A stretch of DNA of 64,000 bases. Source: Lichenostomus cassidix (lineage: Eukaryota; Chordata; Aves; Passeriformes; Meliphagidae). Positions 12,695 through 24,900 of this stretch are shown here, piece by piece. The stretch covers positions 15,367,010 through 15,431,009 of the forward strand of contig CM039195.1 of NCBI GenBank assembly GCA_008360975.2. Reading direction: 5' to 3'. The position numbers and the translations under genes are program-made. The stretch's first letter is position 1; the number at the start of each line of letters is the position of its first letter. The notes beneath the pieces were generated by a model. That model made no database searches and was not told where the DNA came from. It saw nothing but the letters and a program-made list of their open reading frames with translations.

Positions 12695-14420
12695 GGCCAG
12701 GCTGGGGTTCTGCTCTGAGGCACAGGACCCCACAGGTCTGGTGGGACCCAGAGCTCACCTGACAGGTACGGACAACCCTCACCATCGGGGGGAACGAGTG
12801 AGTGCAGGGTCAGGAGCTGCCCTCAGATGACTGACAGGGGCTGTGCTGAAGGGATGGGTTGTGTTTCTCTCCTTGACTTTCCATATAAACACCCTCCAAA
12901 TAAAACTTGCCTTTCCACAGCACTCGGAAGCAGCTGTTAAACACACCGTGAGGTATCTCCGTCCTGCTCCCCCTGCTTCCCTTCTCCTTCTTCCTTGGAA
13001 TACTGACCCTCCTCATGTTGCAGACCAGAAATAGAGACTGGCCACTGACTTGCTAATTGTAATGCAGCCTGATAATGCCAGCTATAATTAGATCAAGGTA
13101 TCCAAGTGCTTTTGCTGGCGGACATTTCTGTGACCCTGTTATCATACTTTAAATAGAGGATCCTGCCTGCTCTGCCTGGCTCCTGGCTGCAGAGCCAGGT
13201 CCTGCAGAGTCCAGCTTGGTCCTTCCAGGGAAGCCAGCCCAGCATCAGTCCTGGTGCCTGCATCTGCTCAGCTTGTGAAGAGCCAGGCTTGGCACAGCAG
13301 CGCTCACTGACAATCTTAAAACACTGATTATTTCCCCCAATATCTGGCAAATTTCAGTGACTACTGAGACTTTTGCTGCTATAAAAAAATCTTCCCATGT
13401 CCCCAATGACCACAGCTGTGTTGGGCCAATGAAAGGGGCTGCCCGGGGCTGTGGTTTTTGGGGAGTTACTCTCTGGCCCATATTTCCTTTACTGTTTTAG
13501 GGTAATCAAAGCAATGGCTTATGTTGACATGAGCTGTGGCAGGGGGAGGAATGGTTTGGGGTTTCAGGATCAACTTGTCTAGATCTGCAGTCTCATGTTC
13601 TAGGGCTGTCAGACACCTCTCCTTGTTCCCCTTTGATGCGCCCTCTACATTCTGTCTTTACCCTCTCATGCAAGTCCTATCACTCTTTTGCCATCTGCAG
13701 CATCCCCAGGGTCCCTCTCCCTGGCCCTGGGGAGCCTCAGTCTGTGCCCAGCTGTCCTGCCCTTGAGCACCCTCCTTGCTGGCTCAGAACAGGCATCCCC
13801 AGCTCCACTGGGTGTCACCAGACAGAGTGGTTTGGGTGTGAAGCTGTGTCCTCAGCAGCTGGATGAGCCAGGGCCCTCACAGAGCTCATCCCATCAGCAC
13901 TGCTTGAGTCTTTGGCTCCTTCTCTGCAGCACTGCCCTACCTCAACACATCACACAGATCCCCAACCCACTGGGATAACTCATGGAAAAGTTTGGTTGGG
14001 TGAAATATGCTCAAATTCATCACTTGCTCTTAGAGGGGCTGCCTATAGCTGCTCTGCCACACTGTCTGATCTGTCTGGAGCTCGTCAAGGAGGGAACTGA
14101 GATCCCCTTGAACACCAGAGTGCTGGGGGAAGAGGTTTCCTAATGTCATATCCTGCGGGCATGCTCGGGGCTGTCACAGCAGCAGAGCTCACCATCTAAT
14201 CACGGCTGAGTCAGTCTGAGAAGTGGGACATTGGAATCCCAAAGGAAAACCAGGGACTTGGAGAAGCTCTTCGTAAGCCAATGCCCTATCCTTTGGGTAC
14301 GAGCCAAACCTCCTGAGAAGCTCTGCTGCCTTGCAAGCCCAGCTGAACTCCTGTGCTGTTCTGTGGGGAAGGCACCTCACTGCTGTGTGCTGGCAGAACG
14401 TCATCCCAGATTTCCATTCC

Positions 14421-14712
14421 ATAGAATCATAAAAATCATGGAATCATTTGGGTTGGAAGGGACCTTCAAGATAATCTTGTTCCACCCCCTGCCATGGGCA
14501 GGAACACCTTCCACTAGCCCAGGTTGCTCCAAGCCCCATCCAACCTGGCCTTGGACACTTTCAGGGATCCAGGGGCAGCCACAGCTTCTCTGGGCAACCT
14601 GTGCCAGGGCCTAACCACACTATAAACAAAGAATTTCTTCCTAACATCTAATCTAAATCTCTCCTCTTTTACTTTAAAACTGTTTCTCCTTGTCCTGTCA
14701 CTATAAAAAGTA
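14421..14712 (-). mobile_element. CR1 LINE 3' fragment
   Basis: ATAGAATCATAAAAATCATG, GGGTTGGAAGGGACCTTCAA and CACAGCTTCTCTGGGCAACC occur in CR1 order; it ends near the GTCCTGTCACTATAAAAAG block. Confidence 0.9.
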
Positions 14713-17700
14713 CCCAGGTAAAAGGGCATTATGCCTCTTTTTTAGTCCTGGGCAGTACCTGGGGACTGGCGGGGTGAGTGGGGCTTGAGCCTCCAGAGGT
14801 GCAGCAGAAGGGCAGTGCCCCATACAGACACCGGAGATCATCAGCAGAAGGCCTGGGTGGGTGACCCTGGCAGGCAGCACTGGCTTCGTGCAGTCAGTGT
14901 CTGTCCCTGAGCTAAGGGAACACATGGGGATCCTCAGGCAGGGTCCTCAACGCCTCCCAGCTGATCTGGAGCTAACGTTTGGGCTTGGGAAGTCCCTGTG
15001 GGCAGTCCCTAAGATAGTGGTGAAAGAGCTCAGTTGGTGGTTTGTGTGCCCCAGCCATGGACACTGCTCATGGATTTGGGAGCTTGAGTAGGAAGAATGT
15101 CAGGAGAGTGGAGTATGTGGCTGTCTGAAGCTCACCAGATTGCCTGCATGGTCACCCATGAGTCCATGAAGGCTGGAGACCAGTGGCCCAAACCACTTTT
15201 CTGAGTGGTGAGGGCAGGGGCAGGGCAGTCTGGCGGTGTGGGGGGTCTTCTGGCTTCCTCCTCCAAAGCTTACCTGAGGACCCCAGAGGTTTTGGTGGGA
15301 CTCAGAGTAGTTTTCAGCATCCCTACCTCTGCTTTCTCCCCTTCTCAATGGGAACAGGCAGGGCTATGCAGGATGACAGGAGCTCCTGGGGATGCCAGCA
15401 GGGTTTGGTGACATGTCATCGCATCAGGAGTGCCACAGCAAACCCAAAGCCAGCAGAGGTGAGGCATTGCTGCCTTCTGCCTGGTGGTCCCTCCACAGCT
15501 GAGCCTGTCCTCCTCACCTGAGCCTGATTCCAGTCTCCTGAACCTCGTTCTCCTTGGCTGAGCCCCGTGTCCCTCGGCTGAGCCCAGTCCCCCCATCTGT
15601 GCCTGGTCCCCCCATCCGTGCTTGCACAGGCTCCTGGTTATGTAAAGCCACAGCAAGCGCAACCAGGAGATCCTTCAGTGTCGGAATCTGAGTCACATGG
15701 GGCTGTTTTATTTCCCCCTCTGCTAATCTCGTTTCTATAGAAACAAGATTGGGAGGAAAAAAAAAAATAAAAAAGAGCCAAGCACAGAGCAAATGAGAAA
15801 CCTGAGGTGATGGGTGAGGGAAGCGGAGGTGGCGGCTGAGGAGGTCGGGCGATGCGGATGGGAGCAGGAGACACCGTTCAGGATGGGAGAGTGCATAGAG
15901 AAGACAGGGACTCTCCAGGAAAGCCACTCTGGGATGAGCTGCTGCTCTGGCAGTGGGTGAGCAGAGCGCCAGGAGCGAAGGGAGCAGAGGCTGTGCAGGT
16001 GAGTGAGCATTGCTTGCATGGCTTGTGGGCATCTATCTCTGTCCCCGTTCCTGCAGGGCCCACAGTTGGGCATGGCTCAGCAGGGTCCTGGCCCTGGCTG
16101 GTGCTTTGGAGATACTCTCACGACTGGGACCGTGGTCAGCGGGAAGCATGCCACCAGTGAGCAGGGCTTGCTGGAGCACACTGCATGTTCGCCAGTGCTT
16201 GCCTGGAGGCTGACTGCATGTTCATGGCCATTAGTCTGTCCTTTGCAAACCCTCTCTCTCCCAAAAGACTGCTCCTTTACAGCTTAGGTTATTTTCCCTC
16301 TATTTTATTCTAACTGTACCTGTGCAAATAAGACATTGACAGGAGCCAATCCCCACGGCTTCAGGAAGTGCAGGGCTGTGTGCTCCCAGCACTGCCCACC
16401 CCAGGCACAGCCACCTTCCCCAGACTGGCTACAGCCGGGATGCCCGTGGGGATAAGCCCAGCTCAAAGCTGTTTGTGCAGTGGCTGCTCCCAAAGGAGGG
16501 AGGACCAGCAGAGATGCTGCTTGTTTGCTTGGGCTGCCCACAGCCCATGGCTCATCCCGGGACTGTTGCCTGTGCTGATGGAACAGGCTGGGAGCTGCCT
16601 GCCCGCATCTGGGTTAGTTTAGAGCCACATACAGGCACGGGCTGGCTCCTGAGTCTCAGGCTAAGGAGTGTGCAACAAGTGGGAGCTATTCCTGCCTGGA
16701 TGTGATATCTTATGGGATGGATGGCTGGTGCCCATGTGGTGGTGAGGGCTTTGGCTGAGTGAGTTGGTGGAGCAGACATAGTGGTGGTGCTGGTGATCTT
16801 GTGCCTGTGCTTTGGCTGGCACTCTCGTGACCTCAGTCAGCCCTCAGCCGTGGCTCGGTGCAGCTGTGCCTGCGTGGCTCTCGCTGTCCCTGTAGCTCTG
16901 GCCACGGCAGAGTCGTGCTGTGCCAGCAGGGGCTGAGGCATCCGGGCTCCCGCGGGCACACGCTCACCCCGGTGTCTGCAAGCTACCAAAAGGCTTATAG
17001 CGGATCAGCACAGGGGAGGGAGGGATGCAGAGCTGAGGGGAGCGGGATTTTGCTTGTCATCACTTCCCAGTTGTGGTGTGGGGGATGCAGCGGTGATTGC
17101 GAACCCCCGGACAGATTCACGCCTGTGCGCGGCGGGTGAAGCCGGAGCGATGAATCCAGTCCCTCTGTATTTCTGTACTGAGCTTTGGGAAATGCCACTG
17201 CTCATCCGTCTGCCTGGCCAGCAAGGGTGGAGGGCGGCGCTTCAGCCTCTTGTCCTCATCCCAAAGGACAGCTGAGGGATTTGTGTGCTGGGGTGCCGTG
17301 TCCGGTGCCGGCTCAGTGAGCCGCCGGAGGCACAGGCAGAATGGGGATGGGCTGCGACCCCACCATGTCCATGCTCTGCCTGCGTTCCCACTGCCTTGGC
17401 AGGCTGGGGGCTTCAGCAGTCACCCTGTGGGGTTGGACTCCCAGAAAACGTGTGGGGTGAAGGGATTGGTACAGACTCATGTCACACAGCACATCGGGGC
17501 AGTGGGAGCTGTGCCCTGTGCTGAGCCAGACTCTTCCCCCTTTAGCCAGGCTGTGTCCAAGTGCTGCTCTGGCCACTCTGCTCGTTCTGGTTGGACACTC
17601 CAGGGTTCTCAGCACACACGAGGCTGGGGACAGCACTGTCCCTGTCTCCCTTTAGCAGCAGCCTCTGCCTCTGCCTGCCGCTGCCTGCTCAGTTCAGGGT

Positions 17701-20552
17701 GCTGGGTGCCATGGCTGATGCCGGGGGGAGTTTGCCGTGCCAGACCCTGCCCCTTCCTGTGCCTGAAGCAGTGGATTTAAGGGGCACATGTCACATGGAG
17801 TCTGTGCATACCTGTGCCACAGTGGTCGTCCTGCGTTCTGGGAATGCCAGCTCTGTTCTGCCCAGAGCTTTGGAGGGAAGGGCTGAGGATGGCTCTTGCT
17901 GCAAAAGCCTTCAGTACTGATAATTATTTCTGGGAAAAGATGCCGTGTTCTGACTTAAATGCTGACATGGGATTCTGAACATGTGTAATCTGGCTGACAG
18001 ATGGCAAGTCATAGAGGTGTGATTTATGATACAGCACAGTAGCTGAACAACCTTCTCTGGTTGTCAGGAGACAATTCTTCCCAGCGCTGCAGTTGACGTT
18101 CCAATTGATGGCTTTTCCCACGTGTCCTCTTGGTGTGTGGGGACTGCCTTGGCAGGTGCCAGCTGGGTCTGCAGAGCCCTGACCGTGCTGGTGCTGAGCT
18201 GCTGCAGAGATGCTGCTTCTGATGGAGGGCTGGGCAGGTGAGCCTGGATCCTGCCTGGCTTGATCTGGAACAGTGCAGGGCTGGGGGACCAGTGCTGGCC
18301 TTGTCCCCGTCCCGTGGCTGGGATGAAGCTGTCTCAAATTGGCAGTGGCACCTGGGGCTGGCTGTTCCCCAGGCTGGCACCTGTGGGGCTGTGTGGTCCT
18401 GATGGGAGAAGGCATTGAAATCTTGCCCATCAGATAAGCACAAGGGGAAGGATGCTGACAAACACAGGGAGTTTGTCTTACCTGCACGCCTTCTCCATGC
18501 CTCAGTGTCCCTGCTTCTACTTTGAAATCTCTAACACTGATCCTTCTCAAGGGAGAGGGACAGCTATTATTGTTTGGAAAGCACTTGGGAAGTAATAGTG
18601 TGGTCTCGGCAGCATCCCCCTCCCTGTGCTAGAGGCTCACCTCCACTGCCACCCGCCGAGCCCAGACCCTGCACAATGCCCAGCGCTGTGGGAGCATCCC
18701 AGCCCTGGGCATCCCATGACCCTGGCAGCATCCCGACCCCGGGAACACTCTGACCCCAGGAGCAGAGTAACCCAGCATGGGAGCTCAGGGGACCTGAGCC
18801 ACAAGCAGGGCCCTTCTGGGGTGAGGGGCAGCAGGTCAGCTGCGCTCACCAGCTCAGTCACGGCAGAGCAGGTATGATTCATTCCCCCTTCTGCAGCACG
18901 GTTTATGTAAAGCAGCTCTGTATAAATAGCCAGATGATCTGTAATGTGCTCCTGGTTTCTAATTACTGATGCTTCTGCTGAAGCTTTGGGGTCTGGCAGA
19001 GGTGAGGGAGGCTGGTTCATGGCTGGATGAGTTGCTGACAGCTCTCAGGGGGGAGGTGTCAGGCTGTCAGAGCCATCACAGCCGTTCCTTTACTCAGGCT
19101 GTAGCAGCTGGAGGTGGTAGCCATCAGGTCCAGGGGGTGAAAGCAGCAGCCCAAGATTCTCGGTCAACTTCTGACTCGTATGTGGACTGGCTTGTCTGTC
19201 CTGCATCAGGCAGATCTGGGCAGCATCTGCCCTGGGCTGGAGAGCAGCCATCTCCTTTCTCCCTGTGCCTTCCCCTTGATGCTGTGACTAGGGACACACA
19301 GCAGGGCCACATGTTCCTGAGAGCACAGGTGGCTTCTCCAGCCCCATAATCCCGTCCTGTCCCCAGGACTAGCTCTCCTTCATCCCCAATCCTGATGACA
19401 TGTGGCACATTGCCCTGGTTTTCCCCCACCAGCTCTTCTCAGCAGATGCTGTTTGCTTTATCAAATTTGATAAAGCTGCTCCTGCCCTGCTTGGACAGGT
19501 GGCTACATCCAGGTAAATCTCTCAGGTGTGTAATTGTCACACTGGTGGTTTTTGCAAAGATTGTGTACCACAGAGGCCGCAGAGGCATTTGTCACAGGGG
19601 CTGCTGCCTTCCTTCATCCATGCAGATGCTGGGATTTACCAGCCCTTCATCCCTGCTGGGGACCAGGATTGGAGGGGTGGCTGTAATGGGCCAGGGAGTG
19701 TGGTGGAGGTGGGGTCAGCACAGAAGACAGGGGAGCATTCTCCAGGCAGTCCCCAAATCTCAGGAGAGAAACACCCCCAGCATCCTTTCAGCTGGGGCTG
19801 GAGCCCTCATCCCTGCAGGGTGGCAGGAGCTCCTCCTGGGCAGGTGGGAAGGGGCAGGAACAACCAAATGCCACTGAGGAGGTGCTATGGGGAGCCGGCA
19901 GCACCTGTTCTCACCATCCAGCCCCATTCCTGAGTCAGCCCTGCCCATCCTGGTGTCCATACCATGCCTGGGGCTACTGCAGAGCTGGAGCAGGGCTGTC
20001 AGTGCCCACTCCTCAGCCCTCCCTCAATGGGATCTTCCCCATTCCAGCTGAGCTTTGACACAAGATCAAAGGAGAATGAGGTGGTGGGGATGGTGTTGGT
20101 GCCAGGCTCTGCTCTATGGGTGCCAGGATCATTCCTCTTCATTGCCTCTTCCTCCGGCTGAGAGCAGGGGAAAGCTGGGGTTTGGGTTTCTTGTTGGGCT
20201 TCTTTTAAGGCAAACCTCATCCTTTACATCAAAGTAGGATTTTTTTCTGAAGAATGTAAAGAATGACCCTGGAAGGTCTGAGCAGCTCTTTGCCGGCAGT
20301 GACTGGAGAGACAAGAGCCCTCTCCAGAAAGCTGTCTCCACCCCATCCCCAGCAACAGCAATTCATAAGCTGAAAAATAAACCAATACCCAGAGTTAATG
20401 AATTGAAGATGTCTGTGTTTAAAATGTATTGGGGAAAAAACTATTAGCTGGTCAGGGCTGGCTTAATTATTGCAAGAAAAGGCAGGGATTCTCAGTTCTG
20501 AGAAATACCTTCTCTTTTTCTTTCTTTGGAGGTATTTTGTTTGTTTGAAGTA

Positions 20553-20621
20553 GGAGAGGAGAGGAGAGGAGAGGAGAGGAGAGGAGAGGAGAGGAGAGGA
20601 GAGGAGAGGAGAGGAGAGGAT
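20553..20621. repeat. Purine pentanucleotide microsatellite (GGAGA)n
   Basis: About 13-14 near-perfect five-base units, all purine on the + strand, 1.2 kb upstream of exon a. It produces the artefactual Leu/Ser open frames on the opposite strand. Confidence 0.97.
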
Positions 20622-21807
20622 TGGCTCTAGCAATGTGTGTGGGTTCAACGTCACCCCCAACTCTGTCCCTCATCCCCTGGGATCCCCGTCAAATCACTCC
20701 TCTCCCCTTCCCTGCCCAACTTGGGGCTGGCTGAGCGGTCGGAGCAGGTTGTGCTGGCTCATTGAAGGAGAAGAGGAGGCAGTGGCTGTGACAGTGTGTG
20801 TGGCAGGGCTGGCAGATAACCCCAATACCACCAGAGTGGTTGTGTGCCCAAGTTCGTGTGTCCCAGCTCCCAGGCTGCTCATCCCTTGCTCCCATGTTGG
20901 CAGCAGGGATGGGCTGTGGTGCTGTGTTCAGCCCCAGGCTGGGAGTGCCAGCCCTTGGCACTGGGGGCTCTGAGGGCTCCGTGTGCCGGAGGGAAGCAGA
21001 AGACTGAGTGTCTTTGTGGGGCAGGTGCCTCCTCAGCAAATCTCAGCATGTGTCTGTGCGCCATTGGGCTTGGAGACAGTGCAGATGTGCCCTGTGCTAG
21101 CAGCTCTGCTCTGGAGAGGGTTGGGATGGAGCAGGGTATGCAGCATGTTACCAGAGCCTGAGTGTGCTCTTTTCCCAGGTCTCAGGGGCTGAGAACAACA
21201 CTGGAGCACCCCACCTGGTGGGATGGGGCTTTGTCAGCACAGACGGGTCCTGCAGTTGAATCCATTTGCTCCCACACATTTCTGTTTCCTCCTCCAAAAC
21301 CTTTCTGATGTGGGCTGATTTCCATGTCGGTCCTCCTCAGGGAAGCTGTCCCAGTGTTTGGGATCTCCAGCTGGGAGGCCACGGGGGTCCCAGATTTTCT
21401 CTGAAGGAGTGTGTGGCCTTTGATTCAGTCTGCTTTGGTTCTCTCCACTGATGTGCCCCTGGCTGTTTCTCCAGTGCTGGCTGTCACCAGCTGGAGTTTG
21501 GGGAGGAATGCACAGCCTGGGGAGGTGATTTCGCTGCACAGGGAGCAGGACCTGGTGCTCTCAGTCTGCCAGGCTGCAGCTTCAGTTTGGCTAACATGGA
21601 CCTGTACTGGTCCTGGCCTGCTGAGCAAACCAAACCTGCTGCTCCTTCACTTCCCACTTCCAGGACTGGTGCCACCCTGTCCCGGTGGCACTGACCTGCT
21701 GGGAGCCCCTCCTTTCAGTGCCGAGCATGTCCTGGCATTGTGCTGTGGGTGTGCTGCTGAGAGCTGGGGCTACAGTGCCATTAATGCCTTTCCTCTCCCC
21801 TCCTCAG

Positions 21808-21936
21808 GTCGGAGAGCAGCCTCGCTAGGTTTGCCCACCGCTTGTCGGTGAAGCAGAAGCAGGAGAAGAGAAGGAAAGCTGAGTATGGCTCGGCCGAGCT
21901 GTCTGCCTTCCGGCCCAGGTCTCTGAGCATTGAATG
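21808..21936 (+). CDS. ANKFN1-like: ANKFN1-like coding exon a (first visible): basic N-terminal segment
   Basis: The acceptor CTCCTCAG lies at 21800-21807 and the donor GTAAGA at 21937. The exon enters with one base completing a codon and leaves with two bases of the Trp-43 codon, which exon b completes with G. It encodes residues 1-43, including SSLARFAHRLS and a basic run, KQKQEKRRK (15-23), that could be a nuclear-localisation or acidic-partner site. It lies 23.6 kb before the next exon, and the evidence for it is phase match, splice signals and family-like composition. The preceding exon was not found. Confidence 0.8.
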
Positions 21937-24900
21937 GTAAGAGCTGCAGGACAAGAGCTCCTTGGGGAGCTGAAAGTCTGTCAGGGCTCATGTGGATAAT
22001 GGGAGTGTCTGCTGGACTGGACACACGAGCACACAGCCTCTAGCAACTCCCCTTCCCTTCCCTTCCCTTCCCTTCCCTTCCCTTCCCTTCCCTTCCCTTC
22101 CCTTCCCTTCCCTTCCCTTCCCTTCCCTTCCCTTCCCTTCCCTACAAAAAGCAGGAATAAGGAGCTATAGGGAATGGGAGCTACTGGAGGGTCTCTCACT
22201 GCCTGATGCACCTCTGTTGGGTCAGCCAGAGGCAGGAGCCACAGTGGGATGCCTCAGCCAGTGTGGGAGGACTGCAGGGACACTTTCAGGGACTGTCACC
22301 ATGCTTGGAGTGAGCAGTGTGAGGGTCCAGGGCTGCCCCAGCCCGAGGCACCCTCCAGAGCAGCCCCATCTTCCCATCCCAGAGGGACCCAGGGCTCCCT
22401 CCTTCCCCGCTGCAGCAGTGCCTGGGGCGCCTGGTGCGAGCACAGGTCTCAAAGAGCTGTCCCCACTCGAGCAGGGTGTCATTCCTCCTGGGTTTCTGAG
22501 CTCTGATGCAACAGTCTTGGAAGCAGATCACAGCCAGCCATCCCAGCATTAGAGGTGACCTGCTAAGGATATTTAAAGGAGCTGGAAATTGCATTGCTTT
22601 ATGCTTCCTTAGATGGATAAAAGAGGGTAAAACTTAAAAAGAAAAAAAAACAAAACATAAAAAACCCCTTAGAAATTGCAAGAATGTTGAGTTTGGTTTT
22701 CAGTTTCCCTGCTTTTTTTGGAGATCTTTCTGGCATTTATTGTGTGTTCTAACACTTCAGTGTGAGGCTGTGGAACCCTTCTCAAAGGCTTCCTCTATCT
22801 GTGAGGTTTGTTGAGCATCAAAGCTCACCAGGTATTAATGAACCAGACAAAGAATTCAGGATATTTGGGGACAGACTGCTTTCTTCTCCACTTACACAAC
22901 TTTCTTCCCTTTGCTAAGACGATGTCATGAGGAAACCTGGTCTGCTATTACTCTCAATCTCCCAAAGAGACAAATATGTGAATTTGTAATGTAGCAAATA
23001 GGGAAACAAGCAAAGAGCTCATTAAAAACAATCAGAGGTTTTCTTTGTTCATAACAAAGAAGCATGAGAAGCGAGCAAATCTCTTTCCCCTCTAAATGTC
23101 TCTTTGAAGCCCCCGGGTCCCAGTTTAGCCCTGTCGGGAGATGTTTGTGGTACATTTTCCCTCACTCATAGCATTTTCTTGGGGCAAACCATCTGTCTTG
23201 CATTTGGCAAACCACCTTGTGCAGCAGTGACTCGCAGCAGTGGCAGACGATGCTCTTTTAGAGGGATTTTGTAAACCAGCCTGGAAATGAGCTCTGGGTG
23301 AGGAGGGACTGCCTTTCCCTGTGGTTTGCCATGTGCCATCGTGCCAGAGCTCGGGGCTGTGAGGTCTGAGAGAGACAGACCTGATGTCCCCATCCTGCAG
23401 GGACAGAGGTACAGCCAGGCAGGACATCCACCCTGTGGCTGGGGGTTTTATCCATGGCTGGAGACATCTCGAGCTAGATTAGACATTGCCCTGGCAGCCA
23501 GGATTGGGTGGGCCGGGGTGCTGGAGCTCAGGTGCTGGCAGGGCACAGAGGATGGGTCACCTGAGAGGGTCACAATGATGAGGGGTATCCATTACACGTC
23601 CTGGAGAGGCATTTGGAGGCTTTTCCCAGCCATCCTCTGCAGCCATGACCTGCTAAAGGATCTTCTGGCTTTTCCTTTAGTGTGAAACAGCTTTTCTCTG
23701 TGTTCCCTGTGTATCATCAGGGATCCATGCTCGTCATAGTGGGATCAGCACCCTCATTAGTTGCTCCAAACTGTCCTGGGCTGCAGCTGACGCTGCTCCT
23801 GGGTGCTCTGGCTGATGGGAAACTTGGGTCATACCCTGGTGAATCTACAGCTGCCAAATTTGTCTTCCAGAGCAAGTCCCTACTTGCATCAAATCTGTCT
23901 GTATTTACAACTCAGGGTTACCGCTGCATCCTTTCACCTGCCTCTGTGCAGAAGTGAACACCCACACTGTGTGTGATGGGTTCAGCTCATCCCAAATGGG
24001 TTGGAGGGGCATGGAAGAGCAATGTTTTCTCAAATCAGCAACTTCTGAGAATCCTGCCCATCTTAACCTCAAGGCTTGAAGGCAAGGGACATCTTCTCGG
24101 CCTGCTGTTACCTGTTGCCAAGTAGGAGGTAGAAAAGTACATCAACTGTGCCCTGTGCTTTGAAAAGCTGGATGTCAGTCTGGGTCAGGGATTAGTGTTT
24201 CCTGCTTGAAATTCATACCAAAGCATTCTCAGTACAACCCATCTCCACACAGGGCAAGCTGAGCCAGTTTTCCAGTGTTCCAAATTATTCAGGTGCTAAG
24301 GTAGGGCTGGAAGGGGCAGAGGTAGAAGAGAAGGAGCTGTACAGGGTCACAGCGCCTGCCTGACACTTTGTTCCTGCACTGAGCACAGCCAGGCAGGACA
24401 GGACAGGACACAGATGCCTTCACCTCCCCTTGGCCCTTCTCCAGTGCCAGGAGCCCTGGGCCAGGATGTGCAGTTATTTGCTGCCACAATGAATGAGGTG
24501 CTGGATGTCCTGTGCTGCCTCCTGCAAAGCCCAGGGATGCTCCCAGGGCAGCTCTCACAGTGCGTGTGTCCATCAGAGCACATCTCCCTGGCTCAGTGGC
24601 TGGGACATGCTGATGGGGTGTGTTCCCCCAGGCACAAGACAGCTCTATTCCTATGGCACGTGTTCCTGTGCTGCTCGGCCAGTGGAGCACAGCCCTGCTC
24701 CCAGCTCGGCCAGCAGCAAGCGAAGCCCTGTTAGTTCCACTTATTAAAAACAAAATTGCTGGGGGGAAGGGAGAGAAGGCAGAGAAAAAGTGAAGTATTG
24801 AGAAAACACTTCTTTCATTCATATGTTGTTTACTGAAATAAATACTTCATTATTAGGGGTTTTTTAGGGTATTTTTTTTAAAGCCAGCACCACAAAGTCC

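Larger units (their letters stand above)
1..21807. other. Non-coding region upstream of the first visible exon
   Basis: No exon with a recognisable protein family was found on either strand. It is either 5' intron of the ANKFN1-like gene or intergenic DNA. Contents: AT-rich TAATTA-type cluster (130-180); CR1 pieces (listed separately); degenerate tandem repeat (2523-2606); AT-rich block (3120-3350); CpG patches (3960-4110, about 8640-8720, 10100-10290, 17080-17340); POU/SOX-like block (12060-12250); AT-rich homeodomain-like motifs (13050-13110); purine pentanucleotide repeat (20553-20621). In 4200-8600, 14800-17000 and 17400-20500 I see only unique, unremarkable sequence. Confidence 0.6.

Noticed and set aside
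15514..16032. 172-codon minus-strand frame
   Set aside because: Low-complexity Pro/Ser translation with a poly-Phe run from a homopolymer; no splice signals or family match.
20463..20673. Two minus-strand frames rich in Leu-Ser-Ser-Pro
   Set aside because: Both arise from the GGAGA microsatellite.
21992..22552. 186-codon + strand open frame with repeated Leu-Pro-Phe-Pro-Ser
   Set aside because: It is a translation of the CCTTC microsatellite plus flanking intron; a five-base repeat cycles through frames without a stop.
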